Below, piece after piece: positions 8,369 through 16,769 of a stretch of DNA of 64,000 bases. The DNA lies in the NCBI GenBank assembly GCA_016932815.1, contig JAFGCC010000020.1, forward strand, positions 1 through 64,000. The letters are read 5' to 3'. Below the pieces are notes generated by a model. That model was not told the origin of the DNA and ran no database searches. It was given only the letters and a program-made list of their open reading frames with translations. This stretch comes from Microcaldota archaeon. GTDB taxonomy: Archaea; Micrarchaeota; Micrarchaeia; Anstonellales; Bilamarchaeaceae. How positions within the stretch are numbered: the first letter of the stretch is position 1; every line of letters begins with the position of its first letter. The position numbers and the translations under genes are program-made.

Positions 8369-10543
8369 CTAGCGGTAAACGTAATTTAGCAGCGCTTCCC
8401 CGGGGCTCCACACCTGGAGGATTTCGGTGTCCCCTCCGTGCTTTTCTATCTCCTTTCTTCCTTTTTCTATTATCTGCCCGAACGTTGCCTTCTCCTGGCC
8501 CTGGCTCCCAATTAGGAGGTCCACAAGCGAGTTGGTGACCTGCCCCCTCCCGGTTGCGGTGTTGCTAATAAAGCGCAAATCCGTGCCCCCCCTTTCTTCT
8601 ATGTAGGAAGCGATGTCCCCGCTGCTCCCGCAGCTTCCGGGGATGAACAAAACGTGCCCCTTTTTCCCCTTGAATATCCCGCTTGGGAAGTTCTTTCCCA
8701 GGCTGTAGCTGTGCCCGCGGAAAGTGATTATCCGGTTTGGGTTCTTCTTTAGCTCCCTTGAAACGAATTTCACATTCTCTTCTTTGGTTTCCCCCATAAA
8801 CAGCACTATCCTCGCAGTGGGCGTTTCGTAGATTAGTTCCCCACCCTCCCCCGTTTTGGGCTTGCCGTATTTTGCAAACCACCTCTTGCTTGCAGGATAG
8901 TGGTCACTCCCCGTATCCTCCTTGTCGAAGACCTGCAATATCTGCAGCTTCCCGTCTTTAGTGTAGAGTGCCGGGTCGAAGTACGCATTCTCCCCCAATT
9001 TCCTAACCTCCGCAAAGTGTTCTTTGATAAGCGGGGCTTCCTCCCCGTATAGCTCGTAGAGCAGGTACTCTATCCCGCTAAGGATTTTTTCCTCCCCGTA
9101 TCCTTTAGCCTCCCCGAGTTTTCTTAGCTTGTCCCTGAACCTGAGGCCAAGCTTGTATTTTGCACTCGGAAGGCCCTTTATCTTGTGCACCGCGTTTGCC
9201 ATGAGGAAGAAGTCGCCGCCATTGAAAAAGTCCTTTTTAAGCGGCCACAGAACAGAATCGATGACTTCCACGGCTTCCTTTTCGGTAAACAGGGAGTTCT
9301 TCCTGCCGTAGAACCGGTCGTAGTTTACCGCCCGCAGCACCAGGTTGCTGCATTCTTTGGTGCCCAGCAAATTGTACCTCTTTAGCAGGTACCCAACCCC
9401 CTTCTTCCCGATTCCCGCTTTGAGCCGGTCGAAGAGCAGGTGGTTGGTGGAAGTGTAAAAATTTTTCGGATCGCTAAGGAGGAGGGTAAAGACCTGCATG
9501 TCCGATAGGCTATTGAGGTACTCCATGCGCTTTGGGGTATCATCGTGCAGTTCGTCCAGGGGCGCCCCGAGGTCGCTTGCCGCCGGGTTCTCAGAGAGCA
9601 TGCTTATGACAAGGTTTTCAAGCTTCCCCTTCCCATGGCAGTATTCTGCGAATTTCCGGGATACCCCAAGGTCCCACATGGACTGGAACGCCCTGGCGCT
9701 TTTGACCTGTTCTGCCACATCCAGCAGTGCGCTTATGATGGTCTCCGGCTTCCGGGCAAACATCTCGCGCAGTTCGTCGTTTGACCTTATGCCCCCCAGC
9801 ACCGCTCTCGTTCCCTTCATGCATATCCGCTTGATTGTGAGCAGGGTTTTCGTGAAATCCTGCGGATTCATGCGGAATACCTCCATCATCCATGCATTTT
9901 CAAAGAGCCTGAAAGCCTCCGGTGCCGCCTCCCCGACCTCCCTTGCAACTCCCACTAGCTCATCCTCATGCTTTTCCAAGAGCTCCTGCAGTTTGCTGCC
10001 TGATAAGACCGTGAGTGCATCCCCTATTTCCATGCTCCCGCCATCCTCGCGCATTGCCTTTGCAACCTCCACAAATGCGCTCCTGTGTTCCCTTAAGGCG
10101 CGCTCGACTTTCGGTTCCTTCATGGCCTCAAAAGCCCAATTCGCCTGCTTCCCGCAGGCTTTTGCAATCTCCACGAACGCCCCGGAATCTTTGTGGAAGA
10201 ACTCCTTGGCCTCCCCGATTGCTTCAAAAGCATCCTCAGTATTTGATTGGGCGGCTATTGCAATCTCCACGAATGCATCCGTATGCGCTACGAACAGCCT
10301 TGCAACATCGGCGTTCCCAAGGGCGGATAATGCCTCATCCGCCCAGTGCCCAGCAGCCTTCCCGATTTCTTCCCGCGCGTCCATTACCTCCCGCAGTTTT
10401 TCCCGCGGATTTTCGGTTTTCATGATTTCGGATATGAGGTTTGCGCTGCAGTAGCGGCCCAGCTCGCCTATTACCTCCTTTTCCGTAATTGCTACTTTGG
10501 GAATCTCTTCTTTTTCCTTAACAGCCTTCTTGAACGCGCACAT
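8369..10543 (-). CDS. helical-repeat protein with caspase-like (clan CD) C-terminal domain
   Basis: This 724-residue protein matches no family I recognise. Residues about 70-290 hold at least five imperfect repeats of 35-40 residues with the pattern aFVEIAkA...AFEAm, suggesting a HEAT- or TPR-like solenoid. Residues about 290-540 are helical without clear repeats. The C-terminal 180 residues alternate strands and helices: ARIVLFMG, then IITFRGHS (His about 611), then VLFIPGSCGSSG (Cys about 638), then LRFISNTATG. The order strand-His, strand-Cys-Gly resembles caspase/gingipain/CHAT peptidases. The catalytic reading is inference. A GAATAAATAG box lies upstream, so it has its own promoter. It converges on the ThyX-like gene. 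Confidence 0.7.
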   Translation of the reverse strand: MCAFKKAVKEKEEIPKVAITEKEVIGELGRYCSANLISEIMKTENPREKLREVMDAREEIGKAAGHWADEALSALGNADVARLFVAHTDAFVEIAIAAQSNTEDAFEAIGEAKEFFHKDSGAFVEIAKACGKQANWAFEAMKEPKVERALREHRSAFVEVAKAMREDGGSMEIGDALTVLSGSKLQELLEKHEDELVGVAREVGEAAPEAFRLFENAWMMEVFRMNPQDFTKTLLTIKRICMKGTRAVLGGIRSNDELREMFARKPETIISALLDVAEQVKSARAFQSMWDLGVSRKFAEYCHGKGKLENLVISMLSENPAASDLGAPLDELHDDTPKRMEYLNSLSDMQVFTLLLSDPKNFYTSTNHLLFDRLKAGIGKKGVGYLLKRYNLLGTKECSNLVLRAVNYDRFYGRKNSLFTEKEAVEVIDSVLWPLKKDFFNGGDFFLMANAVHKIKGLPSAKYKLGLRFRDKLRKLGEAKGYGEEKILSGIEYLLYELYGEEAPLIKEHFAEVRKLGENAYFDPALYTKDGKLQILQVFDKEDTGSDHYPASKRWFAKYGKPKTGEGGELIYETPTARIVLFMGETKEENVKFVSRELKKNPNRIITFRGHSYSLGKNFPSGIFKGKKGHVLFIPGSCGSSGDIASYIEERGGTDLRFISNTATGRGQVTNSLVDLLIGSQGQEKATFGQIIEKGRKEIEKHGGDTEILQVWSPGEALLNYVYR

Positions 10544-10593
10544 TGATTCAATTAGGGGGCGCCAAACTATTTATTCGTTAGCAAAAGACGCCT

Positions 10594-11046
10594 TCATACC
10601 GGGGAAATCCGCACGCTCCCCCCATCATTCTCAATTAGGAACTCCGTGCCGGTAGCCCCGGAGCAATAAACATCGCAGTGCCCAAGCGAAACCACCGCGC
10701 GCTCCCCGGAAACAGATGCCCCAATTACATCATTTGAGCATTCCAGGGAAACCTCCCATGAAAATTCGAGAGACCGCGAGTTCCCATTCCCCAGGGCGCA
10801 AACCTCATCCGAAGCCCCCTTGAGGGAACCGGCAGTGAGCTTTGCCATCTGCAAGGAGGTGAGTTCTCCCTCCATCTCCTTTATCAAGGAAAGCGCCCCA
10901 AGCGAAAAACCAATCAAAACTATGCCTATTGCAACAATTAGCAGATATTCAATCGTCGCCTGGCCTCTCCTTCCACTTTGCCCTGGGGAAACCACGTGCA
11001 CATCCGCCTTGTGCGGAGGCACACCGTGCCTGTTGCAGCCTCCCAT
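10594..11046 (-). CDS. class III signal peptide pilin-like protein
   Basis: This 150-residue protein has RRGQATIEYLLIVAIGIVLI near residues 25-45. That is a class III (archaeal pilin) signal cut by an EppA/PibD-type peptidase after Gly, leaving Gln+1 and Glu+5, followed by the hydrophobic assembly helix. The mature part is about 120 residues with four or more cysteines (CALG, ECSN, CDVYC) that could form disulfides. The leader from the ATG at 11046 is unusually long (about 28 residues), so an internal GTG start is possible. The ATG directly abuts the stop of the upstream pilin gene, which supports translational coupling. Confidence 0.82.
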   Translation of the reverse strand: MGGCNRHGVPPHKADVHVVSPGQSGRRGQATIEYLLIVAIGIVLIGFSLGALSLIKEMEGELTSLQMAKLTAGSLKGASDEVCALGNGNSRSLEFSWEVSLECSNDVIGASVSGERAVVSLGHCDVYCSGATGTEFLIENDGGSVRISPV

Positions 11047-11286
11047 CTAAGTGCATCTGTTGGAAGTGTCGCAGTTGCCGGATTTGCAGCCATCATCGTC
11101 TAAGCAGGGCTCCCCGGTGTCCCCCTTGGAGGCTTCTTCGACGCTCTCTAGGATGTCGTGCCCCCCTTCCTGCACCTGCTCCCCCGCGTCCTTTCCCAAG
11201 CCCACAAGGTAGGTTGCCGCAATCGCAACAACTGCAACAACCACCGCAAGCATTATCAGCATTTCAGCGGATACCTGGCCTTTCAT
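11047..11286 (-). CDS. class III signal peptide pilin-like protein, Cys-rich tail
   Basis: The 79-residue precursor starts MKGQVSAEMLIML, a canonical class III prepilin: cleavage G3|Q4, Glu+5, then about 20 hydrophobic residues. The short mature tail is acidic and ends in a Cys-rich knot (EPCLDDDGCKSGNC...CT), which is unusual for a pilin and resembles small extracellular Cys-rich repeats. The ATG at 11286 is preferred over that at 11298 because GGTG lies 6 nt before it. A CTTATATAAGG box at about 11320-11330 gives the pair its promoter, overlapping the end of the PAC2 gene. The peptidase and ATPase are not in this window. Confidence 0.85.
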   Translation of the reverse strand: MKGQVSAEMLIMLAVVVAVVAIAATYLVGLGKDAGEQVQEGGHDILESVEEASKGDTGEPCLDDDGCKSGNCDTSNRCT

Positions 11287-11317
11287 CGTTCTCACCATTG
11301 TTTGATGCTATTTGCAC

Positions 11318-12073
11318 TTACCTTATATAAGTAATGTCTTTTTTGGGCGGGCCGCTCATCTGCTGCTCCACTTCCTTTTCTATTTTCCTAATTACCTTCT
11401 CGCGCCCCTTTGCCTCCTTGTCGAGTTCATCTAGGGAAATCTCAAATCCAAGAAGCTCTGAGAGCTTCTCAATAACGTTCCTGGCGGAAGTGTGGTCAAC
11501 GTAATTGCCGTGGGTCTCGCCCATTATGCAAATCCCGTCCATCTTCCGTAAGGCGGCAAGCCCGGGCAAAAGCCCCGCAACGCCCACTATGGAGCCGCGG
11601 GTTTCCCCGAAGATGATTCCCTTCTCCCTGAAGTCGGCCATCAGCCTCTTGTTGTTCGCCGAGCCGAAAACCCTTCTGTTCTCGGCAACCTTGCCCGTGC
11701 TGTAGCCCCCTATCGTAATCATGAGCGAAACCCCTTTCTTGGAGCAGTAATCCAGAATCGTTTCGGCAACCTCGTATTGCCCCACACTCGATACTGCCTG
11801 CACGTCCCCTATTACAACAAGCAGGTCCCGCACTTTCCCCTTGAGGAGGTAGATGCTGTTTTTTAGGAGCCTTAATCCCCCCTTTTTGCTCATTAGGACC
11901 TGGTGGGGGAAATGCGGCGAATAAACTTCTGCAACCTTGGTTCCCCCCATCTTCTTTATCATGTATTTTGCGGCAACCTGGCCCACAAGCCCGATTCCCG
12001 GGAGCCCGGTAACCATTACCGGGTTGCGCAATTTCCCATGCTTCTTCTTTTCAATTATCGTGGTCTTCTCCAT
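11318..12073 (-). CDS. PAC2-family proteasome assembly chaperone
   Basis: This 251-residue member of the PAC2 family acts as an assembly or activator-like partner of the 20S proteasome in archaea (PbaA/PbaB). Visible family features are VTGLPGIGLVG near residues 21-31, the strand YLLKGKVRDLLVVIGD, and GYSTGK and GVAGLLPGLA further on. The C-terminus ends DITYIR, a hydrophobic-Tyr-x type ending that could dock into the proteasome alpha ring (inference). It is the last gene of the L44e-S27e-aIF2alpha-Nop10-PAC2 operon, whose order is conserved in many archaea, and its start overlaps nop10 by 23 nt. Confidence 0.9.
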   Translation of the reverse strand: MEKTTIIEKKKHGKLRNPVMVTGLPGIGLVGQVAAKYMIKKMGGTKVAEVYSPHFPHQVLMSKKGGLRLLKNSIYLLKGKVRDLLVVIGDVQAVSSVGQYEVAETILDYCSKKGVSLMITIGGYSTGKVAENRRVFGSANNKRLMADFREKGIIFGETRGSIVGVAGLLPGLAALRKMDGICIMGETHGNYVDHTSARNVIEKLSELLGFEISLDELDKEAKGREKVIRKIEKEVEQQMSGPPKKDITYIR

Positions 12074-12221
12074 CTTGTATCCCCTTCTCCTTTCTCCGAT
12101 AAGTTGCGTATCTATCGTTAGGGTTATATTTGGGTGGGTGGGCAGGATTCGTTTTTGCCCCGCAGTGCTCCAAAAGCAGCGTGTATTCGGTGCACACGGG
12201 GCATTTGCGCATGCGCTTCAT
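12051..12221 (-). CDS. nop10: ribosome biogenesis protein Nop10
   Basis: This 56-residue protein is the small Zn-ribbon subunit of the H/ACA pseudouridylation complex with Cbf5, Gar1 and L7Ae. It has RKCPVC at the N-terminus, where the second zinc pair is reduced to a single later Cys (LLEHCG). It also has the hallmark NPAHPPKYNPNDRYATYRR segment that wraps Cbf5. It is hidden inside a longer ORF-track entry; the ATG at 12221 overlaps the aIF2alpha stop as ATGA. A four-Cys zinc site is common in archaeal Nop10, so the partial site here is notable. Confidence 0.93.
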   Translation of the reverse strand: MKRMRKCPVCTEYTLLLEHCGAKTNPAHPPKYNPNDRYATYRRKEKGIQDGEDHDN

Positions 12222-12964
12222 TTTTCTTCCTCGGCAGAGAATTCGCAGTCTTTTCCCTTGAGGCCCTTCTCCACGGTCTGCACGATTTTGTCCATCTGCT
12301 TGTTTGCGTCCTTGTAGTCCTCGGCGGACACCCTCACGCGGTATTTGCCAGGGCCAAGGTAATGCGCCCCGATTTTCCCAAGGACTAAGCGCAGGACTCC
12401 CACGCCGTCTGATTCGTAGCATTTTACTTCGAGCACCTTGCTCACTTCTACTATCGGCTTTTTCACCGACTTCTTTACGGTAGCCTCAATCTCGTCTCTG
12501 AGAGCGCCCTTGGCGTCAATCCCGTCGAATGCACTATCCGGGGAATCGCGCACCTCTTCTAGAAAATCGTAAAGCGTTTCGTATTCCTCTAGTATCTCGG
12601 CTTCGAGCTTCTCGAAAGTCTTCTTGGACTTGGATTTCCTTATTGCGACCTCCAAGAGTTTCCTGGCGCGCGTGCCCCTCTTTACTTCCTCAAGCTTGCG
12701 CTTGCGCTCCTCCTCGTTAACCCTCTTTAGGGAAACGTCCACCTGGTGCTTTTCCGCGTCTATCCTGTGGACCCGCACTACCAATGTCTGGTTTAATGAG
12801 ATGAATTCGTGGATGTTCTTTATCCAGCGGGGAGCCACTTCGGAAATGTGCATGAAGGCTTCCAGGCCCTCGTATTCTTTTAGGGTAAGAAATGCCCCAT
12901 AAGGGAGTATCTTGGTTACCGTTGCAAGAACCAGCTCATCTCGCTTGGGCATTTCCACTCCCAT
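12218..12964 (-). CDS. translation initiation factor aIF2 alpha subunit
   Basis: This 248-residue alpha subunit belongs to the heterotrimer that brings initiator Met-tRNA to the ribosome. Residues 1-85 form an S1/OB domain (VTKILPYGAFLTLKEYEGLEAFMHISE), followed by the helical domain (VNEEERKRKLEEVKRGTRARKLL). The C-terminal alpha-beta domain binds the gamma subunit. The ATG at 12964 lies 2 nt after the S27e stop. A second ATG at 12952 (MPKRDE) is the alternative. It sits in the conserved archaeal order between S27e and Nop10. Confidence 0.93.
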   Translation of the reverse strand: MGVEMPKRDELVLATVTKILPYGAFLTLKEYEGLEAFMHISEVAPRWIKNIHEFISLNQTLVVRVHRIDAEKHQVDVSLKRVNEEERKRKLEEVKRGTRARKLLEVAIRKSKSKKTFEKLEAEILEEYETLYDFLEEVRDSPDSAFDGIDAKGALRDEIEATVKKSVKKPIVEVSKVLEVKCYESDGVGVLRLVLGKIGAHYLGPGKYRVRVSAEDYKDANKQMDKIVQTVEKGLKGKDCEFSAEEEK

Positions 12965-12966
12965 AT

Positions 12967-13134
12967 TCAATCTAACTCTTTTACGACTGTGCCGTTTGTA
13001 ATTATCGCCTTTCCCCCAGAGGAGGATGCGAGCCTCTTTCCACACACCTTGCAGTCAACCGGGCTGGATGCGTTGCTAAATACGTTCTGCTCGTTTCCGC
13101 AAACGCATTTTACCCTTAGGAATTTGCTTGCCAT
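12967..13134 (-). CDS. rps27e: ribosomal protein S27e
   Basis: This 55-residue small-subunit zinc-ribbon protein is too short for the ORF track. The sequence begins [10 protein letters not shown] and contains [16 protein letters not shown] and [10 protein letters not shown], all typical of eS27. The second zinc pair is C-x2-C (CKVC, 28 and 31). The first pair reads C-V-C (10 and 12), one residue shorter than the usual C-x2-C, so metal binding may be altered. It lies between L44e and aIF2alpha, with 7 nt and 2 nt spacers. Confidence 0.93.
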   Translation of the reverse strand: MASKFLRVKCVCGNEQNVFSNASSPVDCKVCGKRLASSSGGKAIITNGTVVKELD

Positions 13135-13141
13135 TGATTAT

Positions 13142-13423
13142 TCACCTTTGTATCTCCACTTTCTTCTTTGTCCGCCCGCGCAGCACCCTGGGGGTTTTCT
13201 TGCTGCACTCTGGGCAAGTTAGCATGAGCTTCTGCCTCTTCCCCTGCTTCTTCACGGTCTTTTCTCCTGCCCTCTTTCCCCCGTGCCCAAGCAGTGAGCG
13301 CTCGTGCTTCCTGTTTCCAATCGCCATGCTCCTTGCCCTTCCCTTGCTTGCAGTCTTCACCTTCATCTTTACGTGCTTCCTGCAGTGCGGGCAATACGCG
13401 TTAACCTCTTTTGGGAATTTCAT
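13142..13423 (-). CDS. rpl44e: ribosomal protein L44e
   Basis: This 93-residue large-subunit protein lies near the E site. It starts MKFPKEVNAYCPHC, has the first zinc pair CPHC, a basic middle (RKHERSLLGHGGKRAGEKTVKKQGK), and the second pair CPEC followed by KKTPRVL, as in eL42/L44e. The ATG at 13423 is preferred over the track start at 13441 because AGGTG lies 5 nt before it. It heads the ribosomal part of the operon, 18 nt after GINS. Confidence 0.95.
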   Translation of the reverse strand: MKFPKEVNAYCPHCRKHVKMKVKTASKGRARSMAIGNRKHERSLLGHGGKRAGEKTVKKQGKRQKLMLTCPECSKKTPRVLRGRTKKKVEIQR

Positions 13424-13441
13424 AAAAACACCTGTCTTCAT

Positions 13442-13963
13442 TCAAGCGAGCAGTTCTGCCATCTTCTCCTTAAGAAGCCATTGAGCCTCAGCCGCCGGCA
13501 GTTCCGCAACTTCCCCCTCATTGAAAGGCCCATAAACGTTTTCGTCAAGGCCTTTATAGGGGCTTATGTTTTTGAGCAGCCTAATCCTTTTAATATTATC
13601 CTTTTTCGGGCCCGTGCCGTTTTCCTCAAAAATGAATGCCAATTGCGCATCGTTCTCCTCGATGTCATGGGAGAGGTGGCCCAGGAAATCCGCCTCCTCG
13701 GCGGTCATGCCCATGGTTTCCTTTTTCCCGCGGAGTGCCAGGAGGACTAGCTTCTCGTTTCTTTTGTTCACGATTGCGCGCGCAATCTTGCGCAGGTTCT
13801 CGTACTCTTTTATCACGAGCAGGTTCTGGGTTTCCAATGCCTCCCCCCTTTTTTCCTCCAGGAACCCTTTTAGCTGGGTATAGAAGTCCTCTTCCACGGG
13901 GCAAAGCTCGCTTGAAGCGATTTCGCTTCGCTGCATTTCCCTTAGCCGTGAATAATTGAGCAT
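13442..13963 (-). CDS. gins51: GINS complex subunit (Gins51/Gins15 type)
   Basis: This is a subunit of GINS, which with Cdc45/RecJ and MCM forms the replicative helicase complex. The 173-residue protein has the N-terminal helical A domain (LNYSRLREMQRSEI...YTQLKGFLEEK). The C-terminal B domain is PYKGLDENVYGPFNEGEVAELPAAEAQWLL, a strong match to the Sld5/Gins51 class. The track start is a TTG; the ATG at 13963 fits better. A TATTTAAG box lies at 14001-14008. It leads the operon GINS-L44e-S27e-aIF2alpha-Nop10-PAC2, linking replication and translation. Confidence 0.88.
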   Translation of the reverse strand: MLNYSRLREMQRSEIASSELCPVEEDFYTQLKGFLEEKRGEALETQNLLVIKEYENLRKIARAIVNKRNEKLVLLALRGKKETMGMTAEEADFLGHLSHDIEENDAQLAFIFEENGTGPKKDNIKRIRLLKNISPYKGLDENVYGPFNEGEVAELPAAEAQWLLKEKMAELLA

Positions 13964-14129
13964 CTTAACCCTAACCCAGAGCAACTTATGCGGGGAAGTC
14001 CTTAAATACCCCTGCGGCTTTCCCCGCAGTTCCCTCGTTCATGGGCCCTTTCTGGGAGGAACATTTAAATTCATAATAGTCTTATACTTAACCTGCCGTA
14101 TCAGAAGATGGGTGGGAAGGAATTTGGGT

Positions 14130-14795
14130 ATGTCCGCGAGTGGTAAGGCTAGGGAAGTTGAGATTCTCCCGGCCATCCTGGTAAAATCAAGGGAGAGCTT
14201 CCTAGAGAGCGTGGAGAAGGTCACTCCTTTCGTAAAACAGGTCCACGTGGACGTAATGGACGACATATTCGTGCCCAACGAAACAATCGGCCCCGATGAA
14301 TTGAACCCCCTTCCTGCGGGCATTGGCTATTCTTTCCACTGGATGGTGGAAGCCCCGGAGCAGGAAATCGTGAAGATGAAGGGCACCCACATGCACCTGC
14401 TCCACATAGAAACCGTAAAATCCGACGCTCATTTTGAGAGGATGAGGGAAGCGATAAAATCCTCCGGAGGGAGGATGGGGATTTCCCTTAGCCCCGACAC
14501 CCAGCTTAGCGAGGTTCTCCCGTATGCGGATTCGGTTTCCCGCTTCCTTGTGATGTCGGTGGTCCCAGGATTCTACGGGCAGACATACATCCCGGAAGTT
14601 GAGCCCAAGATTGCGAGGCTTCGCGAGGAATGCCCCTCCCACGACATAGAGGTGGATGGCGGGATAACCTTTGAAACCGCAAAAAGGGCCGCGCATGCCG
14701 GGGCGAACATGCTAGCAAGTGCGAGCACCCTGTTCAACGCCTCCGATATCGGAGAGGCAATCAGGGAGATGAAAAGGGCGGCAGAAGAGGCGTGA
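14130..14795 (+). CDS. rpe: ribulose-phosphate 3-epimerase
   Basis: This enzyme interconverts ribulose-5-P and xylulose-5-P. The 221-residue TIM barrel has PAIL at strand 1, VHVDVMDDIFVPN (metal His and Asp) near 39-51, SFHWMV (metal His) near 70, VMSVVPGFYGQ near 140-150 and EVDGGI (catalytic Asp) near 175. The ATG at 14130 is taken because the family begins a few residues before ILPAIL and because a CATTTAAAT box lies at 14062-14070. It opens an operon of non-oxidative pentose-phosphate genes; the transketolase start follows after 4 nt. Confidence 0.93.
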   Translation: MSASGKAREVEILPAILVKSRESFLESVEKVTPFVKQVHVDVMDDIFVPNETIGPDELNPLPAGIGYSFHWMVEAPEQEIVKMKGTHMHLLHIETVKSDAHFERMREAIKSSGGRMGISLSPDTQLSEVLPYADSVSRFLVMSVVPGFYGQTYIPEVEPKIARLREECPSHDIEVDGGITFETAKRAAHAGANMLASASTLFNASDIGEAIREMKRAAEEA

Positions 14796-14799
14796 AGAG

Positions 14800-15657
14800 A
14801 TGGCGTTTGAAAAAACAACGGATATAAAGGAACTCAGGCTTGCGGCAAATTCAATCCGCAGAGACATAGTGGAAATGATTACTGCAGCGGGCTCCGGGCA
14901 TCCTGCTGGCTCCCTGGGGCTTGCAGACGTTTTCTCCGCCCTCTTTTTCGGGGTAATGGAGCATGACCCGCAGAATCCGGGCTGGGAAGGGCGCGACCGC
15001 TTCGTGCTCTCAAACGGCCATGTGTGCCCGGTTTTGTATTCCGCCCTTGCGGAAACCGGGTATTTCCCCAAAGAGGAGTTAATTACATTGCGCAAGATGG
15101 GTTCCAGGCTCCAGGGCCACCCGCACAAGGGCGCGCTCCCTGGAATAGAGAACTCCTCAGGGCCCCTTGGGCAGGGACTGCCAATTGCAGTGGGGATGGC
15201 CCTTGTTGCAAAGCGCGAAGGAAGGCCCCAGAGGGCATACTGCGTGGTATCAGATGGGGAGCAGCAGGAGGGGCAAATCTGGGAAGCGGCAATGCTCGCC
15301 GCAAAATACAAGCTTTCCAACCTGATTGTGACAATGGACCGCAACTACATCCAGATTGACGGGAGCACGATGGAAGTGAACCCGCTTGACCCAATATCCG
15401 ACAAATACCGCGCGTTCAACTGGAACGTGATTGAAGTTGACGGCCATGACATGGAGGCCCTCCTCCTTGCATACTCAAAGGCGCAGAAAGAGCAGGAGAA
15501 GCCCACGATGATTATAGCCAGGACCGTCCCCGGAAAGGGGGTGCCCTTCATGGAGGGCCTGGTGGGCTGGCACGGGAAAGCTCCCAAGGAAGATGATGCG
15601 CAGAAGGCTTACGCGGCACTTGAAGATGAGCGCAAAAAGATAACTGAGGGTGCTTGA
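14800..15657 (+). CDS. transketolase, N-terminal (TPP-binding) subunit
   Basis: This 285-residue half-transketolase is split as in many archaea. It binds thiamine diphosphate and Mg and moves two-carbon units between sugar phosphates. It shows SGHPAGSLGLADV near 28-40, SNGHVCPVLYS, GPLGQGLPIAVGMAL, and the TPP motif SDGEQQEGQIWEA...NYIQIDG around 147-186. The N-terminal region ends before the pyrimidine-binding domain, which is encoded by the next gene 2 nt downstream. Confidence 0.94.
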   Translation: MAFEKTTDIKELRLAANSIRRDIVEMITAAGSGHPAGSLGLADVFSALFFGVMEHDPQNPGWEGRDRFVLSNGHVCPVLYSALAETGYFPKEELITLRKMGSRLQGHPHKGALPGIENSSGPLGQGLPIAVGMALVAKREGRPQRAYCVVSDGEQQEGQIWEAAMLAAKYKLSNLIVTMDRNYIQIDGSTMEVNPLDPISDKYRAFNWNVIEVDGHDMEALLLAYSKAQKEQEKPTMIIARTVPGKGVPFMEGLVGWHGKAPKEDDAQKAYAALEDERKKITEGA

Positions 15658-15659
15658 AC

Positions 15660-16631
15660 ATGGCAGTCGAATTCATCGAAAACCCGGAAGCAAAAAAATC
15701 CACCCGCGACGGCTTTGGGCGCGCGCTTGAGGAAATAGGGGAAAAAGACGGGAACGCATGGGCCCTTACTGCCGATGTTTCCGAATCCTCGCGCACCCAC
15801 TGGTTTGCAGAAAAATTCCCCGCAAGGTTCGTGCAGGTTGGGGTTGCGGAGCAGAACCTCGCCTCGGTTGCGGCAGGGATAGCAACATGTGGCAAGCGCC
15901 CGTTCATTTCCGCCTTTGGCGCATTCTCGCCTGGGAGGAACTTTGACCAGATTCGCGTTTCAATATGCTATAGCAACCTGCCGGTTGTAATCCACGCATC
16001 GCATACCGGCCTTACCGTGGGCCCGGACGGGGCGTCGCACCAGATTCTAGAAGACGTTGCGCTAATGCGCTCGCTTCCGAACATGAACGTGCTTGTCCCA
16101 TCGGATTTTGAGCAGGTAAAAAAGGCAACCCACGCGCTCTACGAGGCCAAGGCCCCAGGGTATTTGCGCACTTCCAGGGAGAAAGTACCCGTATTTACCA
16201 CTCCGGAAACCCCGCTTTCTTTAGGAGGCTCAAACACCTTCCTAGAGGGCGGAGATGCGGCAATCCTTGCCTGCGGGCCGCTGGTTCCCTATGCGCTTGA
16301 AGCGGCCAGGGAATTGAAGAGTGAAGGCATCTCCTGCTCGGTAGTGGACATGTATTCAATCAAGCCGATTGACCGCGCAAAAATCGAGGAGATGGCAAAG
16401 AAAACCGGCGTTCTCGTAACCGTTGAGGAGCACCAGGTGCACGGCGGCATGGGAAGCGCGGTTGCAGAAGTGTTCTGTTCCTTGAAAATCGATGCGACCT
16501 TGCGCATCCACGGAATGTACGATAGGTTCGGCGAGTCCGGAGGCGCAAAGGAGCTCCTCAAAAAATACAAGCTGGATGCTGCGGGCATAAAGGAAGTCGT
16601 TTCAGAGGAAGTGAAGAAAAATAAGGGCTGA
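15660..16631 (+). CDS. transketolase, C-terminal subunit
   Basis: The 323-residue partner of the previous gene has the pyrimidine-binding domain (ADVSESSRTHWFAEKFPARFVQVGVAEQNLASVAAGIA, with the catalytic Glu in AEQN near 63). It also has the C-terminal domain (GGDAAILACGPLVPYALEAA, VVDMYSIKPID, EEHQVHGGMGSAVAE). The track begins at a TTG overlapping the upstream stop. The ATG at 15660, 7 nt after GGTG, is the better start. Together the two chains make one full-length enzyme. Confidence 0.94.
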   Translation: MAVEFIENPEAKKSTRDGFGRALEEIGEKDGNAWALTADVSESSRTHWFAEKFPARFVQVGVAEQNLASVAAGIATCGKRPFISAFGAFSPGRNFDQIRVSICYSNLPVVIHASHTGLTVGPDGASHQILEDVALMRSLPNMNVLVPSDFEQVKKATHALYEAKAPGYLRTSREKVPVFTTPETPLSLGGSNTFLEGGDAAILACGPLVPYALEAARELKSEGISCSVVDMYSIKPIDRAKIEEMAKKTGVLVTVEEHQVHGGMGSAVAEVFCSLKIDATLRIHGMYDRFGESGGAKELLKKYKLDAAGIKEVVSEEVKKNKG

Positions 16632-16769
16632 GTGCGGATTCCCCTGGCTCATAAGTGTGCTTTCCCGCGTAGTGCAGCCGGCTTCCCCTAAGTTCTCCAC
16701 CAGAACATCTTATAGTTTTAAATTATGCGCGTTCTAGAATTCCTTAGTTTAAACTGTGGGTGGAAGCAA

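Noticed and set aside
8358-8381. Short inverted repeat GTTTA...TAAAC at the convergent end of the ThyX-like and caspase-like genes
   Set aside because: Only 6 bp of stem with no U tract; too weak to call a terminator.
9498-10454. 318-residue plus-strand ORF
   Set aside because: Lies wholly inside the 724-residue minus-strand gene; its Ser/Ala/Phe-rich composition is typical of an antisense shadow of a helical protein.
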